Below are positions 1 to 8,595 of a DNA stretch of 64,000 bases, in pieces. The notes beneath the pieces were generated by a model. It had not been told where the DNA came from. It saw nothing but the letters and a program-made list of their open reading frames with translations, and searched no databases. The position numbers and the translations under genes are program-made. Every line of letters starts with the position of its first letter. Position 1 is the first letter of the stretch. The DNA comes from Microcoleus sp. AS-A8 (GTDB lineage: Bacteria > Cyanobacteriota > Cyanobacteriia > Cyanobacteriales > Coleofasciculaceae). Location: the NCBI GenBank assembly GCA_039962225.1, contig JAMPKV010000004.1:1-64000 (forward strand), read 5' to 3'.

Positions 1-144
1 TTGCTCGTGGTTAATCCCCAGCAGTTGCTTGGTGCGTTTTGGGTACTGCTGGATATAATGAAAAGGATTTTTCATGTTGGTAGACGGTGAAAAGACTGTT
101 CTACCATTTTTTTGGGGTGCGGATTATATTTCGGACAGGTCTAA
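1..144. other. Left-edge segment upstream of the broken flavodiiron frame
   Basis: These bases should encode the middle of the metallo-beta-lactamase domain of the flavodiiron gene that follows, but none of the three forward frames reads through. Frame 1 is open from the window edge to a TGA near 88. Frame 2 opens at 74 and runs on to 283 without resembling the family. The frame used downstream is closed by TAA at 142-144. I could not fit this stretch to the family with confidence, so it is either decayed or carries several frameshifts. Confidence 0.4.
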
Positions 145-1425
145 TTTATCTCCGTTCCCACCCCACGCTGGCCCGATGGACTTTGCATCTACGACCCAGC
201 TACTCGTATCCTGTTTACCGATAAACTCTTTGGTTGCCATGTCTACGGCGATGAAGTTTTTGATGACAACTGGAAAGGCTTAGATGAAGACCGACGCTTC
301 TATTATGATTGCCTCCATGCGGCTCAATCCCGGCAGGTGGAAGTAGCCCTTGATAAATTGGCGGCTTTCTCAGCCAAGATGTATGCTCCCGGTCACGGGT
401 CAGTTGTACGCTACAGCCTCAGCCGACTCACCCACGACTATCGGACGTGGAGCCAGCAGCAGAAAGAGCAAGACTTGACAGTCGCACTAATTTATGCATC
501 CGCTTACGGGAATACGGCAACGCTGGCGCAAGCGATCGCAAAAGGCATCACCAAGGCAGGCGTTGGTGTAGAAACGATTAACTGCGAATTCACCGTTCCG
601 GCAGAAATTGAAGCCGCCGTGCAAAAATGCGATGGCTTTATCATCGGTTCTCCTACTCTAGGGGGACATATGCCGACCCAAGTACAAACCGCCTTGGGAA
701 CTGTCCTCTCCACTGCTGCCAAAACCAAGTTAGCGGGTGTTTTTGGTTCATACGGCTGGAGTGGGGAAGCGGTTGATGAGATTGAAAGCAAACTCCAAGA
801 TGCGGGTTATCGCCTCGGCTTTGACACGATTCGGGTCAAGTTCAAACCCGATGATCTCACCCTGCAACAGTGCAAAGAAGCGGGGACGGATTTTGCTCAG
901 TCGTTGAAAAAGTCCAAGAAATTCCGCACCCCCTCGCAACCGGTTAGTAACTCCCAAATTGACCGTACCGCACAAGCGGTAGGGCAAGTTGTCGGTTCGC
1001 TTTGCGTGTTAGCTGCCAAGCGCGGCGAGGTGAGTAGCGCCATGCTTGCATCCTGGGTTACGCAAGCGAGTTTTAATCCCCCTGGTTTGACTATTGCCGT
1101 AGCCAAAGATCGGGCGGTGGAGTCTCTAAGTCATACGGGAGATAAGTTTGTCTTGAATATTTTGAAGGAGGGGATGAACGTGAGGCGGCACTTCCTCAAG
1201 CCCTTTGCTCCGGCAGAAGACCGCTTTGCGGGTTTAGATACGCAGGAAGCTGAAAACGGCTGTCCGATTATCAATGACGCCCTTGCTTATTTGGAATGCA
1301 CGGTTAAGAGTCGGATGGATTGCGGCGACCACTGGCTGGTTTATGCGGTTGTTGACAATGGTAAGGTGATACAGTCTACGGGGATGACGGCTGTGCATCA
1401 CCGTAAATCGGGCTGCCAGTACTGA
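145..1425 (+). pseudogene. Diflavin flavodiiron protein, 5'-disrupted
   Basis: This frame encodes the last two thirds of a cyanobacterial diflavin flavodiiron protein, a family that reduces O2 (or NO) to water with NAD(P)H electrons. It begins inside the metallo-beta-lactamase domain at PTPRWPDGLCIYDP, continues through TDKLFG and the GHG histidine, then has a flavodoxin domain (ASAYGNTATLAQAI, GSPTLGGH) and a C-terminal flavin reductase domain (SSAMLASWV, DRAVESLSHTGDKFVLNIL). The family is usually about 570-590 residues; only about 426 are open here. TAA at 142-144 closes the frame, and no ATG or GTG occurs before the GTG at 337, which lies inside the domain. The HxExDH iron ligands would lie further upstream. 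Frameshifted pseudogene is most likely; a base-call error at the edge is the alternative. Confidence 0.7.
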
Positions 1426-1537
1426 GATCGTTCTCAAACCGCTCGAAATTTGGACAAGATTCCCTTTTAGACTTTGGACAAAAGGGATGAATCGAATTCA
1501 AAACTTTGTTGAAGAACATGGCAAACGTGTGATTGCA

Positions 1538-3049
1538 CTACCCCAAAAACAGCTTGTAAGCCGGATTCTTATTCTCATCCCAATAGCGATAACCCAGTGT
1601 ATCGAGAAAAGCCTGCCATTGTTCCATCTCATGCGGTGGCACCTGCATTCCCACTACAATTCGCCCATAATCTGCCCCGTTGTTGCGGTAGTGAAACAGA
1701 CTAATATTCCAGTTGGGACTCATGGAACCGACAAACTTCATTAATGCACCAGGACGTTCGGGAAACTCAAAACGGTAGAGTAATTCATGATGAGCGAGGG
1801 GAGAACGTCCGCCCACCATGTGCCGCAGATGCAGTTTCGTCAGTTCGTCATCGGTTAAGTCAAGGGTTTTGAATCCACAAGCTTCAAAGGATTCAGCCAT
1901 CTTTGCCGCGTCGGCACGGTTTTGGATTTGCACACCGACAAAAATATGGGCTTCTTTTTCATCAGCAATGCGGTAGTTAAACTCGGTGAGGTTGCGTTTG
2001 CCCATACAGTCACAGAACTTGCGGAGACTGCCCGGTTCTTCGGGAATCGTGACGGCAAAGATGGCTTCGCGGCGTTCGCCAAATTCTGCCCGTTCTGCCA
2101 CAAAGCGGAGGCGATCGAAGTTCATGTTAGCACCGCAGGCAACGGCAATTAAGGTTTGGTCTTGGATTTGCTCTCGTTCTGCATAGGCTTTAGCGGCTGC
2201 GATCGCAAGTGCTCCGGCTGGTTCTAAAATCGATCGCGTATCCTCAAACACGTCTTTAATCGCGGCACAGGTATCATCGGTATCCACCAGGATAATTTCA
2301 TCGACATAGTCCTGACATAGGCGGAAGGTTTCTTCCCCCACTTCCCGCACCGCTACCCCGTCAGCAAATAAGCCCACTTGAGGCAATCGCACCCGTTTCC
2401 CTGCTTTGAGCGATTGATTCATGGCATCGGCATCCACTGGCTCAACACCTATAATCTTGATATCGGGGCGCAACCGTTTCACATACGCCCCTATACCGGC
2501 AATCAATCCACCACCCCCAATTGCTACAAAAATGGCATGGATGGGTTGCTGGTATTGCCGCAGAATTTCCATCCCAATGGTTCCCTGTCCGGCAATCACA
2601 TGCGGATCGTCAAAAGGGTGAATAAAGGTTAAGCCCTTGTCTGCTTCCAGTTGACGGGCATAGGCATAGGCATCATCGTAGGTATCCCCCTGCAACACCA
2701 CCTCTCCCCCACGGGCTTTGACGGCATCTATCTTCACCTGAGGTGTAGTGACTGGCATGACAATAATCGCTTGTGTTCCTAGCTGACGGGCGGCAAGGGC
2801 GACTCCTTGAGCATGGTTCCCGGCAGATGCAGCAATGACGCCTTGTGCTAGCAAGTCCGGCGGCAGTTGCGCCATCTTGTTGTAAGCACCCCGCAGTTTG
2901 AAGGAAAAGACGGATTGCATATCTTCCCGCTTGAGCAGGAGTTTGTTATTGAGTCGTGCTGAGAGGTTGGGGGCGTATTCTAGGGGCGTTTCTTGCGCGA
3001 CATCGTAGACACGAGCCGTCAGGATTTGTACCAGGTAGTCGCAGAGCAT
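1538..3049 (-). CDS. ilvA: Threonine ammonia-lyase, biosynthetic (threonine deaminase)
   Basis: It converts L-threonine to 2-oxobutanoate and ammonia, the first committed step of isoleucine synthesis. The 503-residue length is standard for the long allosteric form. The PLP-dependent fold shows the lysine in SFKLRGAYN (K51), the SAGNHAQG substrate loop near 75-82 and the GGGG phosphate loop near 178-181. Two ACT-like regulatory domains follow at about 325-395 (IPEEPGSLRKF) and 420-495 (FPERPGALMKF), where isoleucine feedback would act. It stands alone, convergent with the broken flavodiiron gene. ATG at 3049 is the natural start because the conserved region begins immediately after it. Confidence 0.96.
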   Translation of the reverse strand: MLCDYLVQILTARVYDVAQETPLEYAPNLSARLNNKLLLKREDMQSVFSFKLRGAYNKMAQLPPDLLAQGVIAASAGNHAQGVALAARQLGTQAIIVMPVTTPQVKIDAVKARGGEVVLQGDTYDDAYAYARQLEADKGLTFIHPFDDPHVIAGQGTIGMEILRQYQQPIHAIFVAIGGGGLIAGIGAYVKRLRPDIKIIGVEPVDADAMNQSLKAGKRVRLPQVGLFADGVAVREVGEETFRLCQDYVDEIILVDTDDTCAAIKDVFEDTRSILEPAGALAIAAAKAYAEREQIQDQTLIAVACGANMNFDRLRFVAERAEFGERREAIFAVTIPEEPGSLRKFCDCMGKRNLTEFNYRIADEKEAHIFVGVQIQNRADAAKMAESFEACGFKTLDLTDDELTKLHLRHMVGGRSPLAHHELLYRFEFPERPGALMKFVGSMSPNWNISLFHYRNNGADYGRIVVGMQVPPHEMEQWQAFLDTLGYRYWDENKNPAYKLFLG

Positions 3050-3109
3050 GGGGTGAAGGGGGTGAGCAGATGCGGGGTGTAAAGAAAATTTTACTTTACT
3101 CGTGGGTTG

Positions 3110-3142
3110 AGATCCCCGACTTCTTTAAGAAGTCGGGGATCT
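3110..3142. repeat. 33-bp REP-like palindrome, left copy
   Basis: A near-perfect palindrome with 16-bp arms starting AGATCCCCGACTTCTT around a single central T. It lies 38 bases before the transposase ATG at 3181. An almost identical copy at 3765-3797 sits just after that gene. Paired palindromes around a REP-associated tyrosine transposase are the expected substrates of that enzyme family. Confidence 0.9.
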
Positions 3143-3180
3143 GCGGGAACACTACTAAAGACGTTCTGTAACTCCTACCC

Positions 3181-3753
3181 ATGCCCGAAAGACGGATTCC
3201 ACTTCAGACCGGGAACTTTTACCATATCTACAATCGGGGGAAGAATCACCAAGCGATTTTTTTCGAGCGAGAGAACTATCTTTATTTTCTGCGATTAGTG
3301 AGGCAGCATCTCACAAGTAATGGAGTAGATGTTGTTGCTTACTGTCTCATGCCCAATCATTACCATTTTTTGGTTTACCTGAGAGATGAAACCCTGTCTA
3401 ATGCCATGAAATCGCTCTCACTCTCCTACACAAAAGCTATTAATCAACGGTTCAATCGGGTTGGGGTATTATTTCAGGGGCGGTTTCAAAGTATCCACGT
3501 TGACCGAACCGATTATCTGGTTAATCTCTCACGCTATATCCATCTCAATCCGGTGAAAGTAGGACTGGTGCAGCAGGCTGGAGAATGGGAGTTTTCAAGT
3601 TATTTGGAATATGCAGGATTACGCAGAGGAACGTTACCCAAGACAGAGTTACTCGAAACACTGATTGAGGGAGAATTAACTTATCAGCAGTTTTTAGCAG
3701 ATTATAAATTGCCCAATAGCATTGGTTTTAAACGGCTACTGCTGGACGAGTAG
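3181..3753 (+). CDS. REP-associated tyrosine transposase (RAYT), Y1_Tnp/HUH family
   Basis: A 190-residue single-domain HUH transposase related to IS200/IS605 TnpA. Such RAYT proteins nick and move small palindromic REP sequences rather than carrying classical terminal repeats. The N-terminal FYHIYNRG motif, the metal-binding HxH in MPNHYHFLVY (H60, H62), the FQGRFQS strand and the NLSRYIHLNPVKVG segment, whose Y119 is the likely nucleophile, are all in order. Length and motifs suggest an intact protein. Matching 33-bp hairpins lie 38 bases upstream and 11 bases downstream, which forms a complete REP-RAYT unit. It may still be active, but nothing here proves it. Confidence 0.92.
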   Translation: MPERRIPLQTGNFYHIYNRGKNHQAIFFERENYLYFLRLVRQHLTSNGVDVVAYCLMPNHYHFLVYLRDETLSNAMKSLSLSYTKAINQRFNRVGVLFQGRFQSIHVDRTDYLVNLSRYIHLNPVKVGLVQQAGEWEFSSYLEYAGLRRGTLPKTELLETLIEGELTYQQFLADYKLPNSIGFKRLLLDE

Positions 3754-3764
3754 CCGGAGAGATT

Positions 3765-3797
3765 AGATCCCCGACTTCTTAGAGAAGTCGGGGATCT
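3765..3797. repeat. 33-bp REP-like palindrome, right copy
   Basis: Same element as 3110-3142, with one arm position changed so that one pair near the loop becomes G-T. It begins 11 bases after the transposase stop. On the plus strand it could also act as a transcription-stopping hairpin. Confidence 0.9.
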
Positions 3798-3894
3798 TCG
3801 GTCATTTTGGGAGCGATCGCTTCGTTATGAAACAATCGAGTCTAGTTCGCACACCTCGACCGTCCTAACTGAACATACAGCAAGGTCAATGTAC

Positions 3895-4505
3895 CTACAT
3901 GAACATTTCTACAAAGGAAGGAAAGTACTTATACAATTCTGCATAGCGTTTAACATCCTTGAGGGGGATACAGATTCGAGCTACGGCATTGCAATCATTT
4001 GTAGGCAATTGGCTATCTAAATACTGAATTTCCTTAAGTGTAAGATTTGGCACCTCTATTTCATAAGGATTATCTGATTCTGTTACCTTGAAATACTTAC
4101 TAAAATTACATTGTTCAGCTACATTGCAGTAGCTCTGTTCAAAAACAAGCCATCCGACTGTTAACATGCGAGAACCGTCAGCATAACGAAAGTTAAAAAT
4201 CTGTTTATAATTAAGCTTTTCCTCTTGCGAACGATATCAATGTCATCTAAAATTGTTTTTTCTAGTGGACTATCATAATCAAGCCATACAATTGATTTTT
4301 TACTCCATGGAAGTTTAGGCAGAACGTCATAGGAATCTCCGTACTCGATTTTAATACACCCAAAAGGTTTATTATATTCAAAACGCTCTTTGGCATCTTT
4401 GTCTTTTTCTATACTTATCATGTCTTCAATATGTAAAGACTTGTGAAAAAAAATGAAGTCACTAAAGTAAGTTGAACCAAAACCTACATATCTATAAGTT
4501 GTAAG
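3895..4505 (-). pseudogene. Decayed methyltransferase-like conserved protein
   Basis: Three pieces of one protein lie in order on the minus strand, split over two frames. An N-terminal segment (YVGFGSTYFSDF, then MISIEKD and KPFGCIKIEYGD) runs from about 4500 to 4200 with no usable start codon before it. After the acidic SIVWLDYDSPLEKTILDDIDIV stretch the frame breaks near 4230. A C-terminal piece (NFRYADGSRMLTVGWLVFEQ to FPSFVEMFM) continues in another frame to 3895. The gap between the pieces looks too short for the intact protein, so an internal deletion is likely as well. The glycine-rich start and SIE/WLDYD motifs resemble Rossmann-type methyltransferases, but I cannot name the family. 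It follows the GHKL ATPase remnant directly. Confidence 0.6.
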
Positions 4506-5179
4506 TTCTCCGAACTACGAAAGTTAAGAGGATTTGGATGGATATCTACCTCATTTAGGCTAATACTTAAACCCTTCTTTATTTTTAATGAATATGCAAT
4601 TGTTAATTCTTCCCTTAATTGGGACAAAAAATTTTCTAATTTTAAGTCATCTGCCACACTTTCATGCAATTCTTCAATTAATATTCGAGTTCCAATGTCC
4701 CTGGCTTCGTATTCACCACCTTCTTGAACTTCTCCTTGGAATTCAAATGTCCATTCGTCTTTCCTTTTCCACTCCTCTACATTTTCCGAAACTACAAATT
4801 TTGAATTAGATGTAGTTGATTCAACTGTAAATTTATTCCCTATCTTGAAGAAAGACCGCTTCATTCCAATTCCGAATCTTCCAATTGATTTTGGTGTTGC
4901 TTCTGCATCATTTGCTCTGCCAAATTTGAAAGCCTACTCCTCTGCCTCTTTTACAGTTATTCCCCCGCAATTATCTTCAATTTTAAAGAACTGTTTGTTA
5001 GCCAAGATTTTTATCCAAAGCCCTTCATAATTCTGATTGCTCTGTAAGCGTGTTGCGCCATCTACTGAGTTATCCACAAGATCGACAATCGCCCGAATAA
5101 GCGGGATATCTCGCACCAACATGTATATGAATAACTCTTTAGTTGGTTCAGCATGAATTACCCGTCGATTATCACTCAT
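4484..5179 (-). pseudogene. GHKL-type ATP-binding protein with in-frame amber codon
   Basis: A GHKL (Hsp90/gyrase B/MutL-fold) ATPase N-terminal region. The N-box is AIVDLVDNSVDGA, the G1 motif is IEDNCGGI and the G2 motif is GRFGIGMKRSFFKIG. The two halves are in the same frame, separated only by a TAG near 4934 between VKEAEE and AFKFGRAND. About 125 further residues follow before the frame ends at 4484, shorter than standalone ATPases of this type, and the next remnant begins without a gap. This therefore looks like a point nonsense mutation plus a 3' deletion. The start at 5179 overlaps the truncated toxin gene by 8 bases, consistent with a junction formed by deletion. Confidence 0.75.
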
Positions 5180-5498
5180 TTAATTTCACCTCTTTCTGAA
5201 TAGACTTTATGTTGCATAAAGCATTGATTTCCAGCGTTAAAGCGATCGCTTCAGATTCACCTGGATCGAGTTGCGCTCTATTTTGCAATTGCTCAACCAT
5301 TACACGATTACTAACAGACCGAACCTCAAGCCATTGAAGAGACTGTACTTCAACAGTTCCAGGAACAGGCGGATCGACAGTCAATTCTTGGTAAACGGCA
5401 GTTGGAATGAAGATGCGATTGTAAAGCTGTTGAAGCAAGTGAAGGTGTCCGATTGCCGCCAGATTCGTGAAGACAGAAGTATCACTAATGACTATCAC
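5172..5498 (-). CDS. DUF3368 toxin-like protein (PIN-fold), C-terminally truncated
   Basis: The first about 93 residues match DUF3368 proteins, predicted PIN-domain RNases that act as toxins: ISDTSVFTNLAAIGHL carries the first metal-binding aspartate and DPGESEAIAL the second acidic site. The usual length is about 155-165 residues. Here the expected ADLLLIDE-type strand with further catalytic acids is missing and is replaced by an unrelated tail (IKSIQKEVKLNE) of 108 residues in total. The start overlaps the upstream antitoxin gene by 4 bases (ATGA), the normal arrangement. It probably has no catalytic activity. Confidence 0.8.
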   Translation of the reverse strand: MIVISDTSVFTNLAAIGHLHLLQQLYNRIFIPTAVYQELTVDPPVPGTVEVQSLQWLEVRSVSNRVMVEQLQNRAQLDPGESEAIALTLEINALCNIKSIQKEVKLNE

Positions 5499-5743
5499 AA
5501 CCGACCCAATCCCCGCAGATTTTTTAGATCTAGCTCGAAGTCTTCAACATCGTAAACATACAAAGGGATGTGGCGCTGTTTGAGCAATTCCCGGAAGGCG
5601 TTAGGTGGCATCTGGGCAAGGTGACTGGCGTGACCAATCGTTAGCCGACCTGCTTGAAATAGCAGTAGCGCAATTTCTTGCTTAAATTCGACTGCTTCCA
5701 TTTGGCAGGCGCGAAGGGTTTCGTCAGAAATGAGGACACTCAT
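5495..5743 (-). CDS. UPF0175 family antitoxin
   Basis: An 82-residue protein of the UPF0175 family, small DNA-binding antitoxins commonly paired with DUF3368 toxins. The hallmark is the central helix-turn-helix-like segment FKQEIALLLFQAGRLTIGHASHLAQMPPNAFRELL, at about residues 20-55, ending in HIPLYVYD. It is first in a two-gene operon and its stop overlaps the toxin start (ATGA). Because the toxin is truncated, the antitoxin may persist as an orphan regulator of its own promoter. Confidence 0.88.
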   Translation of the reverse strand: MSVLISDETLRACQMEAVEFKQEIALLLFQAGRLTIGHASHLAQMPPNAFRELLKQRHIPLYVYDVEDFELDLKNLRGLGRL

Positions 5744-6109
5744 AGTTGAGATATAGAAACCACTACTCTTTCAGGATAACTTCCTCCCTATGTACTCCAC
5801 CGTTACGATCGCCGGTGCAGGTTGGTTTTGGCTGCATATAGGCGCTGTGCGATCGCGCAAGCGAGAGGAGATCTTCAGATCGCACTTCTTCTTAGTGTAG
5901 GGTCAAGGCGATCGCTCCCTTCATCCAATTAGCTATAGCCTAACGCACCGTACAAGATCGGCGATCGCAATGAGCGTTTGGCACAATTAAGTTAGGCGAT
6001 TGCGCCAAGCACACTACGAATAAAGGCGATCGCTACTTTCCCAAAACAGTAGTTATAGTTTGTCAACCAACAAGCTAGCTCACAGAAGACTTTCTCCAAG
6101 TACAGATTG
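5744..6109. other. Intergenic spacer rich in HIP1 octamers
   Basis: No gene is seen. The 366 bases hold four perfect GCGATCGC sites (about 5849, 5908, 5961 and 6028), several half sites, and one copy of a 40-bp dispersed repeat at 5817-5856. The promoter of the toxin-antitoxin pair should lie at the left end and that of the small gene at 6110 at the right end, but no convincing -35/-10 pair stands out. Confidence 0.6.
5817..5856 (+). repeat. 40-bp dispersed repeat, copy A
   Basis: It reads GCAGGTTGGTTTTGGCTG, then a short variable part, then TGTGCGATCGC. Related copies lie at 8332-8372 and 9321-9360 in the same orientation. It ends in a HIP1 site. Confidence 0.7.
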
Positions 6110-6373
6110 ATGAGTAAACACCCCGATCAAACTATCGCGGAACAGCTTCTTTCTGACCTAAGACAAGAGAAGCAGTTAGTTGATTTGATTATTAGAGGAT
6201 GTATCGAACTTCGGTGGGCGCTTGCAGAAGACGAGCAGGAAATTGCCGAAGCAATGATTTACAATGCCTTCGAGACTTATGCCATTGAGAGAGGGATGTC
6301 ACGAAAAGCAGCGGAGAGATTCTGCGAGGAACATCTAGAAAAATTAATTCAATCCGTTCTGACAATCCTCTAG
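6110..6373 (+). CDS. Small conserved-looking hypothetical protein
   Basis: An 87-residue acidic, helical protein ([49 protein letters not shown]) with no signal peptide, membrane segment or recognised domain. ATG at 6110 is preferred over the TTG immediately before it. There is no strong Shine-Dalgarno sequence. It faces the dynamin-like gene convergently, with 24 bases between the stops. The even helix periodicity and absence of low-complexity sequence favour a real gene, but the function is unknown. Confidence 0.55.
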   Translation: MSKHPDQTIAEQLLSDLRQEKQLVDLIIRGCIELRWALAEDEQEIAEAMIYNAFETYAIERGMSRKAAERFCEEHLEKLIQSVLTIL

Positions 6374-6397
6374 ATCGGGCGTGGATTCCACAAATCG

Positions 6398-8128
6398 CTA
6401 CCTTAATTTAGTTTCTATTTCGCTAAAAACCGTCTGAGCATTAGTTTGGATTGCTTTGTATCTATCTAAAATGGGTTCAATCTCTTGTTCTTCCCGTTCC
6501 ACGTAGTCATGGAATTGCACAAAAATCCGCTCAACTTCTTCGTAGATGAGGCTAAGTTTCTGATTTAAGCGATCGGTCACATCAGCTTTGAACCTATCTT
6601 TCTCATTGTCCAACGCTTGTTCAAACCGACGAATGATTTGATTCCTCTGCCATACTATACCAGCGGCGAACACCACAATACCGATACCTGCAAAGGCAAT
6701 CCCGATCGCATCTAGAATTGCTTCTGCAACCGTAAACTCAATAATCCGTAAAATCATCCCACCAACGGCAACAAACGCTCCTCCAACAATTTCGGCAGCC
6801 ATGTTGTCGGCATTGGAAGACAAGGATTGGATCAGCCCTTGCTCACTAAAGAGCCGATTCACTTTGCATTTGACACTTTCAATGACTTCTTGACGACGTT
6901 CTAGAATTTTGAGTGAAATGCTGCTACTTTGAATTTGAGTGGTTTGGATGCTATTGAGGTCTTGAGTCAATCCCTCAAGGAGTTGACGAACTCCATCAAC
7001 AAAGTGCTGTGCGCCTTCATTCGATACCTCTTCAAGTGAGGATTTCAAGTCTCGCTGACAGCGTTCTTTAAATTCATCAATCCATGCCTGCATCGAGGCT
7101 TGTTTATTGAAGATGCCAGCAAATGATCGCCGAATTACGGTAAATACCGCTAGGCTTTCTCGAAACTCACGTTTAATTCGGGTTGAAATACTGTCGTATC
7201 GTCCGACGAGTCTATCTACAAGGTTGTCAATTTCATAGCGCGATCGCGTCTTACCCGCTTCAATTTTCTGTTTGATGCTTTCTGTTGTTCGCTTATCTGT
7301 CTCTAGCTGAAGTTCTAATGCCCGAATGTCACCCGCGAGTGCATCAATAATTTTTTGAGTGGTTCCGCTAACCGATCGCAGTTTAATCTTATAACTCTCC
7401 CCACTAGAAACCATATCTTTGATATAGTCTCTAACTTCACTGAATCCGCTGCCTTCTTCATGATTTAGTTCCCGCTCAGCCGAGGTTGCAAATATTATGG
7501 GAGACTTAATCTGTTTTTGATTGGCATATTCTTTAACTCGTTCAATATTTCTCTCTAAATCGGCTGATTTTAGCAGGTCAGCTTGTTGTAAAATAAAAAC
7601 AACTTTTTTTCGCCATTCGGCACTGACAAAATCTAGAAAATCCCAAGCGCTTTTCTGATACGGATTTTTGCCAAACAACACAAAGAAGGTTAGGTCGCTG
7701 TTGGGAATATATCGTTCTGTAATAATCTGATGTTCCTGGATAACAGTATTGGTTCCAGGTGTATCAACAATCGAGATATCTTTGAGAATCTCAAGGGGTA
7801 AGCCAATCTTTCTTAAGTTTGGTCCCATTGGTTGGACAAATCGTTCATCAGAATAAACGATTTGCTGAATCGAATCAGTCCGGGGTTCAATATCGGTTTC
7901 ACAGACCTCTGCTTGTAAGAGAGCATTAATGAAGCTGCTTTTGCCTGCTTTCACTTCACCGACTACGACAAATAGAAAAGGCTCATTGATATTTTTTCTA
8001 AGGTTCTCAATGGTTTCTCGTAGCTCAGCATGGTTGATGTCAGCAGCTAGACGATGGACGTTGTGGAGTAATTTGTCCAAATGCGATCGATAATCTTGTA
8101 AGGCTTCATCAACAATTTGGCGGCTCAT
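6398..8128 (-). CDS. Dynamin-like GTPase
   Basis: A 576-residue bacterial dynamin-like protein. G1 is GEVKAGKSS (about 57-65), G3 is DTPGTNT and the G4 region is LQQADLL. A long helical stalk follows (LETDKRTTESIKQKIEAGK). A glycine-rich hydrophobic hairpin near 445-505 (AAEIVGGAFVAVGGMI, AIGIAFAGIGIVVFAAGIVW) is probably the membrane-inserting paddle. Family members remodel membranes; cyanobacterial roles are mostly undefined. An upstream GTG at 8143 exists, but AGGAG lies 7 bases before the ATG at 8128, which therefore looks like the start. The gene is single, so no partner DLP was seen. Confidence 0.92.
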   Translation of the reverse strand: MSRQIVDEALQDYRSHLDKLLHNVHRLAADINHAELRETIENLRKNINEPFLFVVVGEVKAGKSSFINALLQAEVCETDIEPRTDSIQQIVYSDERFVQPMGPNLRKIGLPLEILKDISIVDTPGTNTVIQEHQIITERYIPNSDLTFFVLFGKNPYQKSAWDFLDFVSAEWRKKVVFILQQADLLKSADLERNIERVKEYANQKQIKSPIIFATSAERELNHEEGSGFSEVRDYIKDMVSSGESYKIKLRSVSGTTQKIIDALAGDIRALELQLETDKRTTESIKQKIEAGKTRSRYEIDNLVDRLVGRYDSISTRIKREFRESLAVFTVIRRSFAGIFNKQASMQAWIDEFKERCQRDLKSSLEEVSNEGAQHFVDGVRQLLEGLTQDLNSIQTTQIQSSSISLKILERRQEVIESVKCKVNRLFSEQGLIQSLSSNADNMAAEIVGGAFVAVGGMILRIIEFTVAEAILDAIGIAFAGIGIVVFAAGIVWQRNQIIRRFEQALDNEKDRFKADVTDRLNQKLSLIYEEVERIFVQFHDYVEREEQEIEPILDRYKAIQTNAQTVFSEIETKLR

Positions 8129-8331
8129 CGTGCCTCTCCTCACGCTAGTTGCTGTCGATTCTTGGATCTGCTTTCATTAATAGACTAAGGATGCTAACAG
8201 CGTCACTTCCTAAAGAGGCAAAATCTCTACTTATTAGGTTAGTGGCAGGTATGCGATCGATCTAGCAGTTGGTAGTTGAGCCATTTGGTTGTAACCACCT
8301 CGCCGTTTGAAGGGAAAGATTTATCGTTCGC

Positions 8332-8372
8332 GTAGGTTGTGTTTGGCTGTAAGTAGGTACTGGTGCGATCGC
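8332..8372 (+). repeat. 40-bp dispersed repeat, copy B
   Basis: GTAGGTTGTGTTTGGCTG followed by a variable core and GGTGCGATCGC. It is homologous to 5817-5856 and 9321-9360 in the same direction. Confidence 0.7.
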
Positions 8373-8409
8373 CCGCCCAGGAAACCCACTTGTTCTCGTG
8401 GAGCGATCG

Positions 8410-8498
8410 CTCCCACCAAAACCTACAGTTAGAGGATAGAATCAGTTTGTCGCAGCATTGGTTTCCTACAATGAGCTATACATTGCCTAAGCTGCTGA
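8410..8498 (+). repeat. About 90-bp dispersed direct repeat, copy 1
   Basis: Two blocks share most of their sequence in the same order, including ACCAAAACCTACA, ATCAGTTTGTCG, CATTGGTTTCCT and GCCTAAG. The second copy is 10378-10467. Both are intergenic, and no open frame common to the two is apparent. Confidence 0.8.
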
Positions 8499-8595
8499 AT
8501 TGGCATAAAATCGCTTAAGCTATAAGCCTTTCAGAGTTTTTGCGACCTAAAAGTTATAGCCACTCCAATAATTGTTATGCCGGGAGTCAAGCAGT

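Larger units (their letters stand above)
8129..8595. other. Repeat-bearing spacer between divergent genes
   Basis: No gene is seen. It separates the divergent dynamin-like and LysE genes and therefore should hold both promoters. It contains copy B of the 40-bp repeat (8332-8372), two HIP1 sites, and the first copy of an approximately 90-bp repeat (8410-8498). Confidence 0.6.
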
